From contig DASCMS010000135.1 in assembly GCA_036011085.1 (NCBI GenBank), forward strand, positions 1 through 64,000: 64,000 bases of DNA, written 5' to 3'. How positions within the stretch are numbered: position 1 is the stretch's first letter; the number at the start of each line of letters is the position of its first letter. Shown here in pieces: positions 44,475 through 52,498 of the stretch. Below the pieces are notes generated by a model. The model had not been told where the DNA came from and made no database searches. It was given only the letters and a program-made list of their open reading frames with translations. The position numbers and the translations under genes are program-made. The stretch comes from UBA8231 sp036011085. GTDB lineage: Bacteria; Latescibacterota; UBA2968; UBA8231.

Positions 44475-45055
44475 GACGGCAAGGTTCGCTGGTTCGCGTC
44501 CTTGAGGGCCACCAGGTCATCTACCCTGACGAATGCCTCGGACAGGACCGCCGCCAGCATGGCCAGGGCGTCGATATCACGCGGGCAAAAGGCGTCGGGT
44601 TCGGGACTGTTGATGGCCAGCGTACCACGTGACCATGGGACATCGAGAACTGAGCGAATCGGGGGCGTACGGTCGAGCGCCCAGATGGCCTCGTCGTACG
44701 GATCGTCTTCGGCCAGGTCCCTGCGGTAGGTCGGCGAGTCCGCGCCCTGGAACTGCGTGATGAGAGCCACGCCGACCATCGTTCGATACTCGACCCAACC
44801 AGAGGGCTCGCGGAAAACCTGCGTTACCGCACGGTCGCCGCGATTCAGCACATTCACACCGAAACCGTGGCAAGGTACTGCCAGCTCCGTCAGCGCCTCG
44901 AACAGCGCCTCCAGCACGACCTCATAGTCCTCGTCGGACAGACCTCCGATGACGGACCGTATGCGGTCGATGACAGCTCTTCTGGCGGCTTCAGACTCCA
45001 GTTGGTTGATGCGCGCCTGAAGACCGGCGATGTCCTGGTCTGTGCCTTCAGCCAT
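44417..45055 (-). CDS. GAF-domain protein with N-terminal coiled coil (frameshifted before TPRs)
   Basis: This 212-residue frame has a short coiled coil (DIAGLQARINQLESEAARRAV, residues about 7-27) and a GAF-like sensor domain (about 28-185: RSVIGGLSDEDYEVVLEALFEAL, RSVLDVPWSRGTLAINSPEPDAF, DIDALAMLAAVLSEAF). The final 20 residues after LKDANQRTL are not domain-like, and the next frame supplies TPR sequence from there. Intact, it would be a cytoplasmic GAF-TPR sensor of about 450 residues. No output enzyme domain is visible. Confidence 0.72.
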   Translation of the reverse strand: MAEGTDQDIAGLQARINQLESEAARRAVIDRIRSVIGGLSDEDYEVVLEALFEALTELAVPCHGFGVNVLNRGDRAVTQVFREPSGWVEYRTMVGVALITQFQGADSPTYRRDLAEDDPYDEAIWALDRTPPIRSVLDVPWSRGTLAINSPEPDAFCPRDIDALAMLAAVLSEAFVRVDDLVALKDANQRTLPSCTVVSDGWPEPSRYASSP

Positions 45056-45211
45056 GGTTCAACGGGTCCGAGAGAAACGCTGCGGCATGCGGACGGATAG
45101 GTTGGGGACGTGCCCATTATCGTGCGTCCGATGCCCTCGGGCAAGATTCCCTTGAACAACGGAGCTCGGCTGTCCTGGGTGTGGGGGGCTGGTGTGACGC
45201 CCGGAAGTGCC

Positions 45212-46450
45212 TCAGCGCTGCCTGGCCGAGTAGACGTCCCGGGCCACGCGCAGAATGTTGCCGCCGATGATACGCCGGATGTCCTCGTCACTGTGACCGC
45301 GCTGCACGAGGCCCACGGTGAACAGCGGCCAGTTCGTCCACGTCGTGCTCAGCGTCATGCCCTCGTCCTTCCAGGCGGCTTGATGCACCGGGTCGTCCTC
45401 CCACCACAGCGCTTCCCATCGACGGCGCTGAGTGCCATTCCGGGCCGGCACCTTCGCGTTCTCGTCCTGAGTCTGCACACCCACGTAGGGTCGGTCCGTA
45501 CCGATCGTCACATGCTCAGCCCCCACCACACCTACCGCATGGTCGAGGTGATCGAGCATGGCGTCGATACAGCCCGAGCCACCGAGAAAAGCAGGCACGT
45601 TCGTAATGCCCACGGTGCCACCCGTGTCAGCGATGGCCTTCATCAGCTCATCCGGCTTGGCCCGGTGGTGATGGTTCAGCGCGTCGCAGGTGGCGTGGCT
45701 GGAGACCATAGGCGACGACGAGGCCCGGGCCGTCTCCAGGCACGTCTGCCAGCCGGAATGGGCCACGTCGATGATGATCCCCTGGCGATTCAACTCGGCC
45801 ACGGCGGCGTGTCCGAAGTCGCTCAGGCCGGCATTGCCAGGTTCGGCACAGCCGTCGCCGATTGGATTGCGTCGGTTGTAGGTCAGGTGCATCATGCGGC
45901 AACCCAGTTCGAAGAACAGCCGCACGTAGCGTAGCTCCCCTTCCACGGTGCCTTGCTCCCCTGCCAGTGGCACGCCGTTGCAGGTCTGCACGATACTCCG
46001 TCTCCCCGCCTCGCGGACTGCCTCGACATCTTCGGGAAAGGCGGCGCGACAGACGAAGTCTCGCATCTGATCGGTGAGGTGGGTGTAGTGTGCCAGGCGC
46101 CCGAGCATGCGCAGCGGATCGTTGCCTTCTTCGCCGGCGTTCTGAAAGGCACAGTCCACGCCCGATGCCTCCCAGGCGTCGCGGTACTCGGCACGCAGAT
46201 CATCGCTGGCTGCCCAGCGTGTCATGCGCATGCTCTCGGTGAGCAGCTGCAGTTCCGCCGACGACGCTCCCGACACCGCCACACGGGCCACGGCGTCTCC
46301 GTCGATCGGCGCCAGCAGCCCCAGGCTGTACGACTCGCACACCGTCGACTCGGCATGGAGCTCGAGACCGTGCTCGAGTTGGGACGCAGTCGGCTGCAGA
46401 ATGTCGAGGGCGACTTGCCGCGCGGCTTCGGTGCGCTCCTGCCAGTTCAT
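45212..46450 (-). CDS. M19 (renal dipeptidase-like) peptidase
   Basis: This 412-residue protein has a family M19 metallo-barrel. Visible: RRMMHLTYNRRNPIGDGC-like segment (GCRMMHLTYNRRNPIGDG), NAGLSDFGHAAVAELNRQGIIIDVAHSG with the metal-ligand His, SSHATCDALNHHHRAKPDELMKAIADTGGTVGITNVPAFLG, and HVTIGTDRPYVG. The usual N-terminal HxD appears as HAE (ELHAESTV), a possible substitution. There is no signal peptide. It hydrolyses dipeptides or related amides. It is last in the leftward group after the ABC transporter, 33 bp away. Confidence 0.85.
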   Translation of the reverse strand: MNWQERTEAARQVALDILQPTASQLEHGLELHAESTVCESYSLGLLAPIDGDAVARVAVSGASSAELQLLTESMRMTRWAASDDLRAEYRDAWEASGVDCAFQNAGEEGNDPLRMLGRLAHYTHLTDQMRDFVCRAAFPEDVEAVREAGRRSIVQTCNGVPLAGEQGTVEGELRYVRLFFELGCRMMHLTYNRRNPIGDGCAEPGNAGLSDFGHAAVAELNRQGIIIDVAHSGWQTCLETARASSSPMVSSHATCDALNHHHRAKPDELMKAIADTGGTVGITNVPAFLGGSGCIDAMLDHLDHAVGVVGAEHVTIGTDRPYVGVQTQDENAKVPARNGTQRRRWEALWWEDDPVHQAAWKDEGMTLSTTWTNWPLFTVGLVQRGHSDEDIRRIIGGNILRVARDVYSARQR

Positions 46451-46483
46451 GCTGTATCGCCGGGAAACGGGTGATGATGGGGG

Positions 46484-48373
46484 CTATCGCAGAGGGGGAA
46501 GCTGAAAAACGGCGAGTTCGTCGTCGATAACAGCGTATCCGTAACCGTCCCTCAGAACGGGGTGCACTCTCACCCCGCTACGCGAATAGTCGAGCGTCAG
46601 CTCGAGAGTCGGGATCGGACGATGGTATGGGTCCTTGGGGTCGTACAGACGCACATTCCTGCTCCGCGCTCTGTAGATGAAGCCGGCCTGGCGCGGCCAG
46701 GTTTCCAAGCTGCGCCGATAGTGGGTTCGCGTATGGCGCGGTTGAACCGGGTCCTTCACATCGTATTCAAAGATCTCGGCCGGCCACAACCGACGGACGA
46801 AAACTTGATCGCCACGTCCGACGATGGAACGCGATCCGTAGCCAGCATACTGGACGTCTCCCAGATCGGTGCGGCTGAGCTCCCGTAGATTTCCGTCGGC
46901 ATCGACGTCTACGATAGAGAACCCACTTCGCAGTCCCAGATAGACCTGGGTCTCGCCTGGTACGATCTCGAATCGGTGTCGTTGCACGAAATCCGCCCGG
47001 ATGTATCTACGGTTCTCGTCTGAGACTTCCTCGGGGTACTCGTATCGTTCCAGGACGATCACGTCCCGCACACCAGGCTGCCCTTCTTCATCAACACCAA
47101 CGGATATCAACTCACTCTGAGTCTCCGTGACATTGGGAATCAGCAGGGTACCATTAACGGCCTCGACGTCGATTCTCTGCCTGCCCATTTCGAAACCATA
47201 GTCCGATTCTCCACGGTAGTAGTCCGGCACGAGCAGTGCGGACCCGCTGACACCTGGAATGTCAGGCCCGGTAACGTCGAAGCAGACAACGCCGGCGCTG
47301 TCGGCCGGAATCCCTTCATGCCAGCCGCCAGCACACAGGTAAGAACCGACCGGAGTCATCCGGCTTAAGGACCACTGTGGATCGACGCTCACAGTGTGAA
47401 CATTCCTCGGGGCCGCAGGGTCGGAAACGTCGATGACGGACAGGCTGTCATCGCACAACAGGAACGCGCGTTCGCCGATGAGGGCAAGATCTCTGACTCG
47501 ATCGCCAACATGCAACGAGCCGATGGGCAGGATCCTCTCGCTGTCGTCCGGCATGAGACGTGGCACCGTCATCGCGAGGGTCACGAGAATGAAGCCGCTG
47601 ACCACCAGCTGCCGACGATCGAACGTGATTTCTCGGAAACGACCGATGAGAAGCCATGCGGCGACGAGTCCCGCCCCCACCAATCCGCCGGCGAGTGCTG
47701 TCCGTCGAAGAATCTCGTCTCCTCGAGTGGCGATCCGAAACAGATCACCTTCGCGGCTGAAGACGACACTTACCAGATCCAGAATTGCGGTTCGCTGGTA
47801 GAGAAACCCGGGATAGAGCTGTACCACAAGCACGAGGAATATCAGCGCTACCACAGCGATTATACATCCGGCGCCCGCCGCTTCTGCTGAGTTCTCTGTC
47901 GCCGCAGAGGCGACAAAGACGACTGCGTAGACGACGAGAGCCGGGAGAAACCAGGCATAGACCATGGCCAGCCAGGGGACCTCGGCGATCGTCTGGACCG
48001 CCGATCGGGCACCGTAGGGCGAGAGGTTCAATGCGAAGGGTGTGGCGTACGCGACTACCCAGAATGCAGCGACGATGACGAACAGACCCACCGCACCCAC
48101 AATGAACTTCGAAGCGACGATTCGCGCTCCTGACACGGGCCGCACAAGCAGAAACTCGAGAGTGCCCCGGCTTCGTTCCCCGGCGAAGGCATCCATACCC
48201 AGGACACCTGCGCTGAGACCTGCAATGACGGGGGCCCAGCCATTGATGTCGTTGTCGAACGACCGGTTGAAAACCTCAAACTGCCGCAAGATATGCAGCA
48301 ACAGCACGACGCCCAGCCCGGTGGCCACCTTGTAGATGTTCTCGCGGAATTCCTTCCACAGCAGGGCACGCAT
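46484..48373 (-). CDS. ABC-2 type permease fused to an LVIVD-like beta-propeller
   Basis: This 629-residue protein has an N-terminal ABC-2 permease part (about 1-290; LLWKEFRENIYK, MDAFAGERSRGTLEFLLVRPVSGARIVASKF, six or more helices). An extracytoplasmic region of about 330 residues follows, with LVIVD-like repeats (LSVIDVSDPAAPRNVHTV, VVCFDVTGPDIPGV, FSIVDVDADGNLREL, IFEYDVKDPVQPRHT). The fusion is unusual: most ABC-2 permeases end after the sixth helix. The ATG overlaps the ATPase stop by one base (TGATG). A GTG one codon earlier is possible. Confidence 0.87.
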   Translation of the reverse strand: MRALLWKEFRENIYKVATGLGVVLLLHILRQFEVFNRSFDNDINGWAPVIAGLSAGVLGMDAFAGERSRGTLEFLLVRPVSGARIVASKFIVGAVGLFVIVAAFWVVAYATPFALNLSPYGARSAVQTIAEVPWLAMVYAWFLPALVVYAVVFVASAATENSAEAAGAGCIIAVVALIFLVLVVQLYPGFLYQRTAILDLVSVVFSREGDLFRIATRGDEILRRTALAGGLVGAGLVAAWLLIGRFREITFDRRQLVVSGFILVTLAMTVPRLMPDDSERILPIGSLHVGDRVRDLALIGERAFLLCDDSLSVIDVSDPAAPRNVHTVSVDPQWSLSRMTPVGSYLCAGGWHEGIPADSAGVVCFDVTGPDIPGVSGSALLVPDYYRGESDYGFEMGRQRIDVEAVNGTLLIPNVTETQSELISVGVDEEGQPGVRDVIVLERYEYPEEVSDENRRYIRADFVQRHRFEIVPGETQVYLGLRSGFSIVDVDADGNLRELSRTDLGDVQYAGYGSRSIVGRGDQVFVRRLWPAEIFEYDVKDPVQPRHTRTHYRRSLETWPRQAGFIYRARSRNVRLYDPKDPYHRPIPTLELTLDYSRSGVRVHPVLRDGYGYAVIDDELAVFQLPPLR

Positions 48374-49281
48374 CACAGTTCTCCCTGCCGGCGCGCGTAG
48401 GGCCGAACCATTTCGATGAAGCTCTCTTCCAGACTCATGTCGACAACGTCCACAACGTCTGCGCCTGCAGCACCGAGCGCCTCACGATGGGCCTCACCAT
48501 AGTCCGCTACCGTCACCAGTCTGCGGTCCCCGCTCCCCTCGATCTCGCTGACACCGTCGACCCTTCTCAGACCGTCTTCGTCCCCACCGCTCAGCCGCAC
48601 CAGGACCTTCTTCACCCGTCCCTTGAAGGCGTCGGTGTCATCGCAGGCCAGCAGCCGCCCTCCTTCGATCACGGCAACCCGATCGGCGACCCGCTCCATC
48701 TCGTGCACCATGTGCGATGACAGCATCACCGTGCGACCTTCCTGTTGAATGACCTGCACGATGCTCTCCAGAAAGTCGCGCCGCACAAGCACATCCAGAC
48801 CCGTGGCCGGTTCGTCGAGTATGAGCAGCTCGGGCTCGTGCCCCATGGCCAGCACGAGAGCCAGTTGCGCCCCCATGCCGCGCGACAGGTTTTTCACTCT
48901 GCGCTCGGGATCGAGGCCGAACTGGCCGAGCAGTCCGGCAATGTGGCCATCGTTCCATCGATCGTAGAAACTGCCGGTGAAACGGACCATCTCACGGACA
49001 CGCATCCAGGGATAGAGCTGCGGTGTTTCGGACACGTAGCCGATACGCTGCCTCAGTTCGACACCATCGGCCACCGGATCCAGTCCCAGAACCCGGACGC
49101 TGCCGCTCGTCGGCCGCAACAGCCCCAACAGCGTCTTGATCGTCGTCGTCTTGCCGGCGCCGTTGCGCCCCAGAAACCCGAAGACCTGACCCCGGTCCAC
49201 CGTCAGGGTGAGTCCGTCCACCGCCACCGTGCTGCCGTAGCGACGGGTGAAACCTTCGGTCTGGATAACTGCTTCGGCCAT
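48373..49281 (-). CDS. ABC transporter ATP-binding protein
   Basis: This 302-residue protein has Walker A GRNGAGKTTTIK, Q-loop-type VSETPQLYPWM, signature LSRGM in NLSRGMGAQLALVLAMGHEP, Walker B LLILDEPATGLD and switch SSHMVHEMERV. It is the partner of the downstream permease. The C-terminal accessory region (LVRLSGGDEDGLRRVDG) is typical of ABC-2 exporters. It lies 3 bp after the GntR gene, so it is in one operon. Confidence 0.92.
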   Translation of the reverse strand: MAEAVIQTEGFTRRYGSTVAVDGLTLTVDRGQVFGFLGRNGAGKTTTIKTLLGLLRPTSGSVRVLGLDPVADGVELRQRIGYVSETPQLYPWMRVREMVRFTGSFYDRWNDGHIAGLLGQFGLDPERRVKNLSRGMGAQLALVLAMGHEPELLILDEPATGLDVLVRRDFLESIVQVIQQEGRTVMLSSHMVHEMERVADRVAVIEGGRLLACDDTDAFKGRVKKVLVRLSGGDEDGLRRVDGVSEIEGSGDRRLVTVADYGEAHREALGAAGADVVDVVDMSLEESFIEMVRPYARRQGEL

Positions 49282-49284
49282 GGG

Positions 49285-49686
49285 TTAGCCCTCTGCGTCC
49301 GGGTGATCCAACTGCTGGTCGAAGGCCTGCCGCAGCTGCGCCTCGGTCAGGCCGAGTGAACGTCCTTCGTCGATGGCTTCCCGCAGGCGTCGGCCGACGA
49401 TGCGTTCCTTTTCCGCCGTCGCCATGCCCGCCGCCTCGTCGGAGACGAAGGTCCCCGTGCCGCGCTTCTTGTAGACCAGACCTTCCCGCTCCAGTTCCGC
49501 GTAGGCGCGCACCACCGTATTCGGGTTGATCAGGTAGCCCTCAGCGAGAGCCCGCACCGACGGCAGTTCGTCCTGAGCCCGCAGCCCACCACTGGCCAGC
49601 AGATACTTGATCTGGGCCTGGATCTGCGTGTAGAGCGGCTCTGCCCGGGACGGGTCGAGTCGGAGATGCAGGGAGGTTTCACCCAT
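49285..49686 (-). CDS. GntR family regulator, YtrA-like
   Basis: This 133-residue protein has a winged-helix GntR domain (EPLYTQIQAQIKYLLASGGLRAQDELPSVRALAEGYLINPNTVVRAYAELEREGLVYKKRGTGTFV) and a short helical C terminus (about 45 residues), the YtrA subfamily arrangement. YtrA-type repressors commonly sit in front of ABC-2 exporters, as here, and autoregulate. The ATG at 49686 is preferred to a GTG at 49695. Confidence 0.92.
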   Translation of the reverse strand: MGETSLHLRLDPSRAEPLYTQIQAQIKYLLASGGLRAQDELPSVRALAEGYLINPNTVVRAYAELEREGLVYKKRGTGTFVSDEAAGMATAEKERIVGRRLREAIDEGRSLGLTEAQLRQAFDQQLDHPDAEG

Positions 49687-49707
49687 CGTGACCACAGCCA
49701 GGCGGTG

Positions 49708-49899
49708 TTACCCCCTGACCTGCTGGGCCTCCTGGCGGAGACGCCGCTTGCGCGCCCACGGTGTGTCGATGTCGTACTTGCGGCACAGGCGACTGAAGCT
49801 GCGCGGCGTGATTCCCATGGCCCGGCTGGCATCGTTGACGCTGTGGTACATACGCGCGACCCGCTCCACCTGTTCTTTCGTGAATCCTTTGTCCAGCAT
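49708..49899 (-). CDS. Tiny HTH protein, 63 residues (paralogue at 59761)
   Basis: The product starts MLDKGFTKEQVERVARMYHS and continues VNDASRAMGITPRSFSRLCRKYDIDTPWARKRR. This is a Fis-like or Psq-like helix-turn-helix (helix DASRAMG, turn ITP, recognition helix RSFSRLCRKY) with a basic tail. The ATG at 49899 follows GGGAGGGAG. The second copy at 59761 matches in the core DA-x-x-x-x-G-x-x-x-x-x-FSR-x-CR-x-Y-x-I-x-TP-x-AR. It is first gene of the GntR/ABC operon, 21 bp before the GntR gene. Confidence 0.78.
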   Translation of the reverse strand: MLDKGFTKEQVERVARMYHSVNDASRAMGITPRSFSRLCRKYDIDTPWARKRRLRQEAQQVRG

Positions 49900-49921
49900 G
49901 GTCCGATCTCCCTCCCAAGCG

Positions 49922-49951
49922 GTGTATCGGTTAATTGACACACTGATACAC
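49922..49951. promoter_or_regulatory. Inverted repeat GTGTATC-N16-GATACAC, probable operator
   Basis: GTGTATC (49922-49928) and GATACAC (49945-49951) are perfect complements, separated by 16 bp. It lies 23-52 bp upstream of the tiny HTH start at 49899, so it could cover the operon promoter. YtrA-type sites are described, from memory, as AGTGTA/TACACT inverted repeats, and TACACT is present here at 49947-49952. Confidence 0.55.
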
Positions 49952-50010
49952 TCCCACGGGAAGTGATCTCTGTCAAGAAGAAAGCTTGCGCCGGGCCATA
50001 AGGGTAGGAA

Positions 50011-50024
50011 TATTACTGGTAATA
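50011..50024. promoter_or_regulatory. TATTAC-TG-GTAATA palindrome, probable antitoxin operator
   Basis: The exact palindrome of two 6-bp arms with a 2-bp centre lies 15 bp upstream of the antitoxin ATG at 50040 and is flanked by GG and CC. Type II antitoxins normally bind such palindromes in their own promoter. Confidence 0.65.
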
Positions 50025-50039
50025 CCAAGGAAGGCCGCT

Positions 50040-50267
50040 ATGCGAATGACCACCAAAGGACAGGTAACCATTCCCCAGCACATCAGGCAGAAACTCGGCA
50101 TCGGACCCTCGTCCGAGGTCGATTTTATTGAAGAAGGGGGGCGTGTCTACGTCGTCAAATGCACAGATGATCAGGTGCGCGAGCGACCGCTACGGCGCTA
50201 CCGAGGGGTCGCCACCGTCCGCATGGGCACCGATGAGATCCTCGCCCTCACACGCGGGGATGAGTGA
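50040..50267 (+). CDS. AbrB/MazE/SpoVT-type antitoxin (VapB-like)
   Basis: This 75-residue protein has an N-terminal AbrB swapped-hairpin domain (MTTKGQVTIPQHIRQKLGI, SSEVDFIEEGGRVYVVK). The C-terminal tail is expected to bind the toxin. The ATG at 50040 follows AAGGAAGG. It overlaps the toxin gene by 4 bp. The palindrome at 50011 suggests autoregulation. Confidence 0.9.
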   Translation: MRMTTKGQVTIPQHIRQKLGIGPSSEVDFIEEGGRVYVVKCTDDQVRERPLRRYRGVATVRMGTDEILALTRGDE

Positions 50268-50668
50268 ACGGCGCACTCATCGACAGCAACGTCCTCCTCG
50301 ACCTCTTCACAGACGATCCGGAGTGGGCTGGCTGGTCTCAGACAACCCTCGAGGCTCAGGGGGTGAAGGGGCCCATCTGCATCAATCCAGTGGTCTATGC
50401 CGAGGTGTCCATCGGTTTCGAGCTGATCGAGGATCTGGAATTCGCCCTCAATGGCTGCAGTCTCACCATGCTCTCACTGCCGAAGGAGGCGTTGTTCCTG
50501 GCGGGCAAAGCCTTCCTGCGCTATCGAACTGCGGGTGGCAGCCGCAGTGCTCCTCTGCCGGATTTCTTCATCGGCGCCCACGCGGCTGTGGCCAGCCTGA
50601 CGTTGGTGACTCGGGATCGAGGCCGGTTCTCTTCCTACTTCCCCAGCTTGCGGATCGTCGCGCCGTAA
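50264..50668 (+). CDS. PIN-domain toxin (VapC-like)
   Basis: This 134-residue predicted RNase starts at GTG 50264 (GTGA overlap with the antitoxin). PIN acidic residues are visible: LIDSNVLLDLF (first Asp), the NPVVYAEVSIGF Glu, and LPDFFIGAHAAVASLTLVTRDRGRF (late Asp residues). VapC toxins cut tRNA or rRNA. The 3' end overlaps the convergent deacetylase by 34 bp. Confidence 0.9.
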   Translation: MNGALIDSNVLLDLFTDDPEWAGWSQTTLEAQGVKGPICINPVVYAEVSIGFELIEDLEFALNGCSLTMLSLPKEALFLAGKAFLRYRTAGGSRSAPLPDFFIGAHAAVASLTLVTRDRGRFSSYFPSLRIVAP

Positions 50669-51714
50669 TCCGTCCGGGGGCGAACCCAGACGTGGCTGAA
50701 CCAGTGCCACCCCGGCCCTGATGTCGACGGCGCCGTCACCGTATAGAGAGTGCGCCGTCCCTGCAACGGTTCGTGGCCGTGCACGCGCAGGGTCGCCGTA
50801 TCGGCGTCAGCCTCAACCTGCAGGCTGCAGGCGGAGGCACCGGCAACGAAGCACTGTGCCCGGCGCAGGCTGATTCCCTCCCGTACCACGCGTAGTGTCA
50901 GCCAGGGCGCCGAATCACCTGCCACGACCGGTGATTCGGGTTCACGGGCGACTACCGGCAACGCCAGCATACGTGCCTTGCGCTTGAACCCGTCCACGGT
51001 GGCATACGGTCCTCCCATGGGGAAGCGTGGCAGGGCGAAGCGATCGGCGTGAGACGAGACAACACCCGAGTTCTGCGCCACCGCCGCGGCGAATCCGAGC
51101 CGTTCAACAGATGCCCGCATGTCCGGATCGTATTCTCCGAAGGGAAAGGAGAACAACTTCGGTGCCTGCCCCAGACGCTCGGTTAAGGTGCCCTGCGCCT
51201 GGGCGACATCTTCGCCGAACGTCAGGGAACGGCCTGCCGGTGGCAGATCGAGGAAGTAGTCGTGTGTGGCCGTATGGTTGCCGATCTCCATACCTTGTGC
51301 CAGCAGTTCGGTCAGGTCGTCCCAGTCCAGCATGCCCCGTCGACCGATACTGTTGGTGTTGACGAACAGGGTCGCCGGCATGCCGAACTCCTGCAACAGG
51401 GGCAGAGCGCCGGTGCGGAAGGAATCGTAGCCGTCGTCGACGGTGAGGACCGCCGTCGGGCCACCGAGTGAGCCGGCATCGAGGCGCACCAGGGCGTCGC
51501 CCAGCGTCAGGACGGTGAAGCCCTCATCCCGCAGGTACTCCAGCTGGCCACGAAAGGCGTCGACAGCGATGTTGGTCGACGGGTAGCGATCGTCGCCAAA
51601 CCGGTGGTAGACGAAACAGACGAACTCCTCAGCCAATCCCGGAGAAACTGTGAGCAGGCAGATCAATCCCGACTGCAGGATGGCTCGTCTGAGCCTGCTG
51701 ATCATGTTGGGCAT
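50635..51714 (-). CDS. Exported polysaccharide deacetylase (NodB fold)
   Basis: This 359-residue protein has a signal peptide (RRAILQSGLICLLTVSPGLA). The CE4 domain has the motifs VYHRFGDDRYPS, the catalytic TVDDGYDSF, metal-binding EIGNHTATHDYF (HxxxH-type) and FSFPFGEYDPDM. A C-terminal beta domain of about 100 residues follows. It removes N-acetyl groups from amino-sugar polymers. GGAG lies about 9 bases before the ATG at 51714. The signal-peptide region overlaps that of the divergent gene at 51680. Confidence 0.87.
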   Translation of the reverse strand: MPNMISRLRRAILQSGLICLLTVSPGLAEEFVCFVYHRFGDDRYPSTNIAVDAFRGQLEYLRDEGFTVLTLGDALVRLDAGSLGGPTAVLTVDDGYDSFRTGALPLLQEFGMPATLFVNTNSIGRRGMLDWDDLTELLAQGMEIGNHTATHDYFLDLPPAGRSLTFGEDVAQAQGTLTERLGQAPKLFSFPFGEYDPDMRASVERLGFAAAVAQNSGVVSSHADRFALPRFPMGGPYATVDGFKRKARMLALPVVAREPESPVVAGDSAPWLTLRVVREGISLRRAQCFVAGASACSLQVEADADTATLRVHGHEPLQGRRTLYTVTAPSTSGPGWHWFSHVWVRPRTDYGATIRKLGK

Positions 51715-52498
51715 GGCCGCCTGCTCCGACCAGCCCGTGCCGGTGAGCGAACCCGCGAGCCCTGCCACATCGTCGCCGGATGTCGGAGTCCCGGTCATCC
51801 CGCCCGCGCGGGACACCACAAATCCGGCGGCGCCAGCGCTGCCGGATTTCGGCTCGATCTCAGATGTACCGACCATGAAGCGCACGTTCTACGAATATCT
51901 CCATCCCATGGTGGTAGCCGAGAATGGTCGCATCCTGGCTCGACGGCAACGTCTGCAGAACCAGCGGCGTCATCCGGAGAAGATGGACGGGGAGGATGTG
52001 GACTGGCTCCGCCATCTCTCGGAAGAATACCGCCTGGAGGCGCCACTGGCATCCCTGGAGAACTACCCGGTCGATCACCTCGACCGGCTGTTGGCTCGTG
52101 TCGACGTCGTACCGGCCGCTCTGGCACTGGCGCAGGCTGCCATCGAGTCAGGCTGGGGGCGCTCGCGTTTCGCCCGGCTGGGCAACAACATCTACGGAGA
52201 ATGGTGCTTCACCCCCGGGTGCGGCATCGTGCCGCGGGATCGCAACCCGGGTGCCGTACACGAGATCGCCGATTTCGAGACGCCCGCGGGATCCATCCGC
52301 TCCTACCTGCGCAACCTCAACACCCACCCAGCCTATGCGGACTGGCGGGCGCTCCGCCGTCAACAGCGCGACGCCAGTGCCCCCCTCGATGCCGCGGAAC
52401 TGGCCGCCGGACTGACGAACTACTCCGAACTTCGTGAGGAATACGTCGAGCGCGTGCGTGCCGTCATCCGCCAGAACGCCCACCTCATGCCACGGTGA
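51680..52498 (+). CDS. Lipoprotein with Bax-like glucosaminidase domain
   Basis: This 272-residue protein has a lipobox (LLIMLGMAACSDQ, Cys15), a Pro/Ser-rich linker (about 20-65), and a glucosaminidase domain related to E. coli Bax. Visible motifs: LALAQAAIESGWGRSRFARLGNNIYGEWCF (catalytic Glu in AAIESGWG), VHEIADFETPAGSIRSYLRNLNTHPAY. It probably cleaves peptidoglycan. The start is at 51680; the overlap with the opposite deacetylase start is 35 bp. Its 3' end overlaps the convergent sulfatase by 14 bp. Confidence 0.87.
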   Translation: MARLSLLIMLGMAACSDQPVPVSEPASPATSSPDVGVPVIPPARDTTNPAAPALPDFGSISDVPTMKRTFYEYLHPMVVAENGRILARRQRLQNQRRHPEKMDGEDVDWLRHLSEEYRLEAPLASLENYPVDHLDRLLARVDVVPAALALAQAAIESGWGRSRFARLGNNIYGEWCFTPGCGIVPRDRNPGAVHEIADFETPAGSIRSYLRNLNTHPAYADWRALRRQQRDASAPLDAAELAAGLTNYSELREEYVERVRAVIRQNAHLMPR

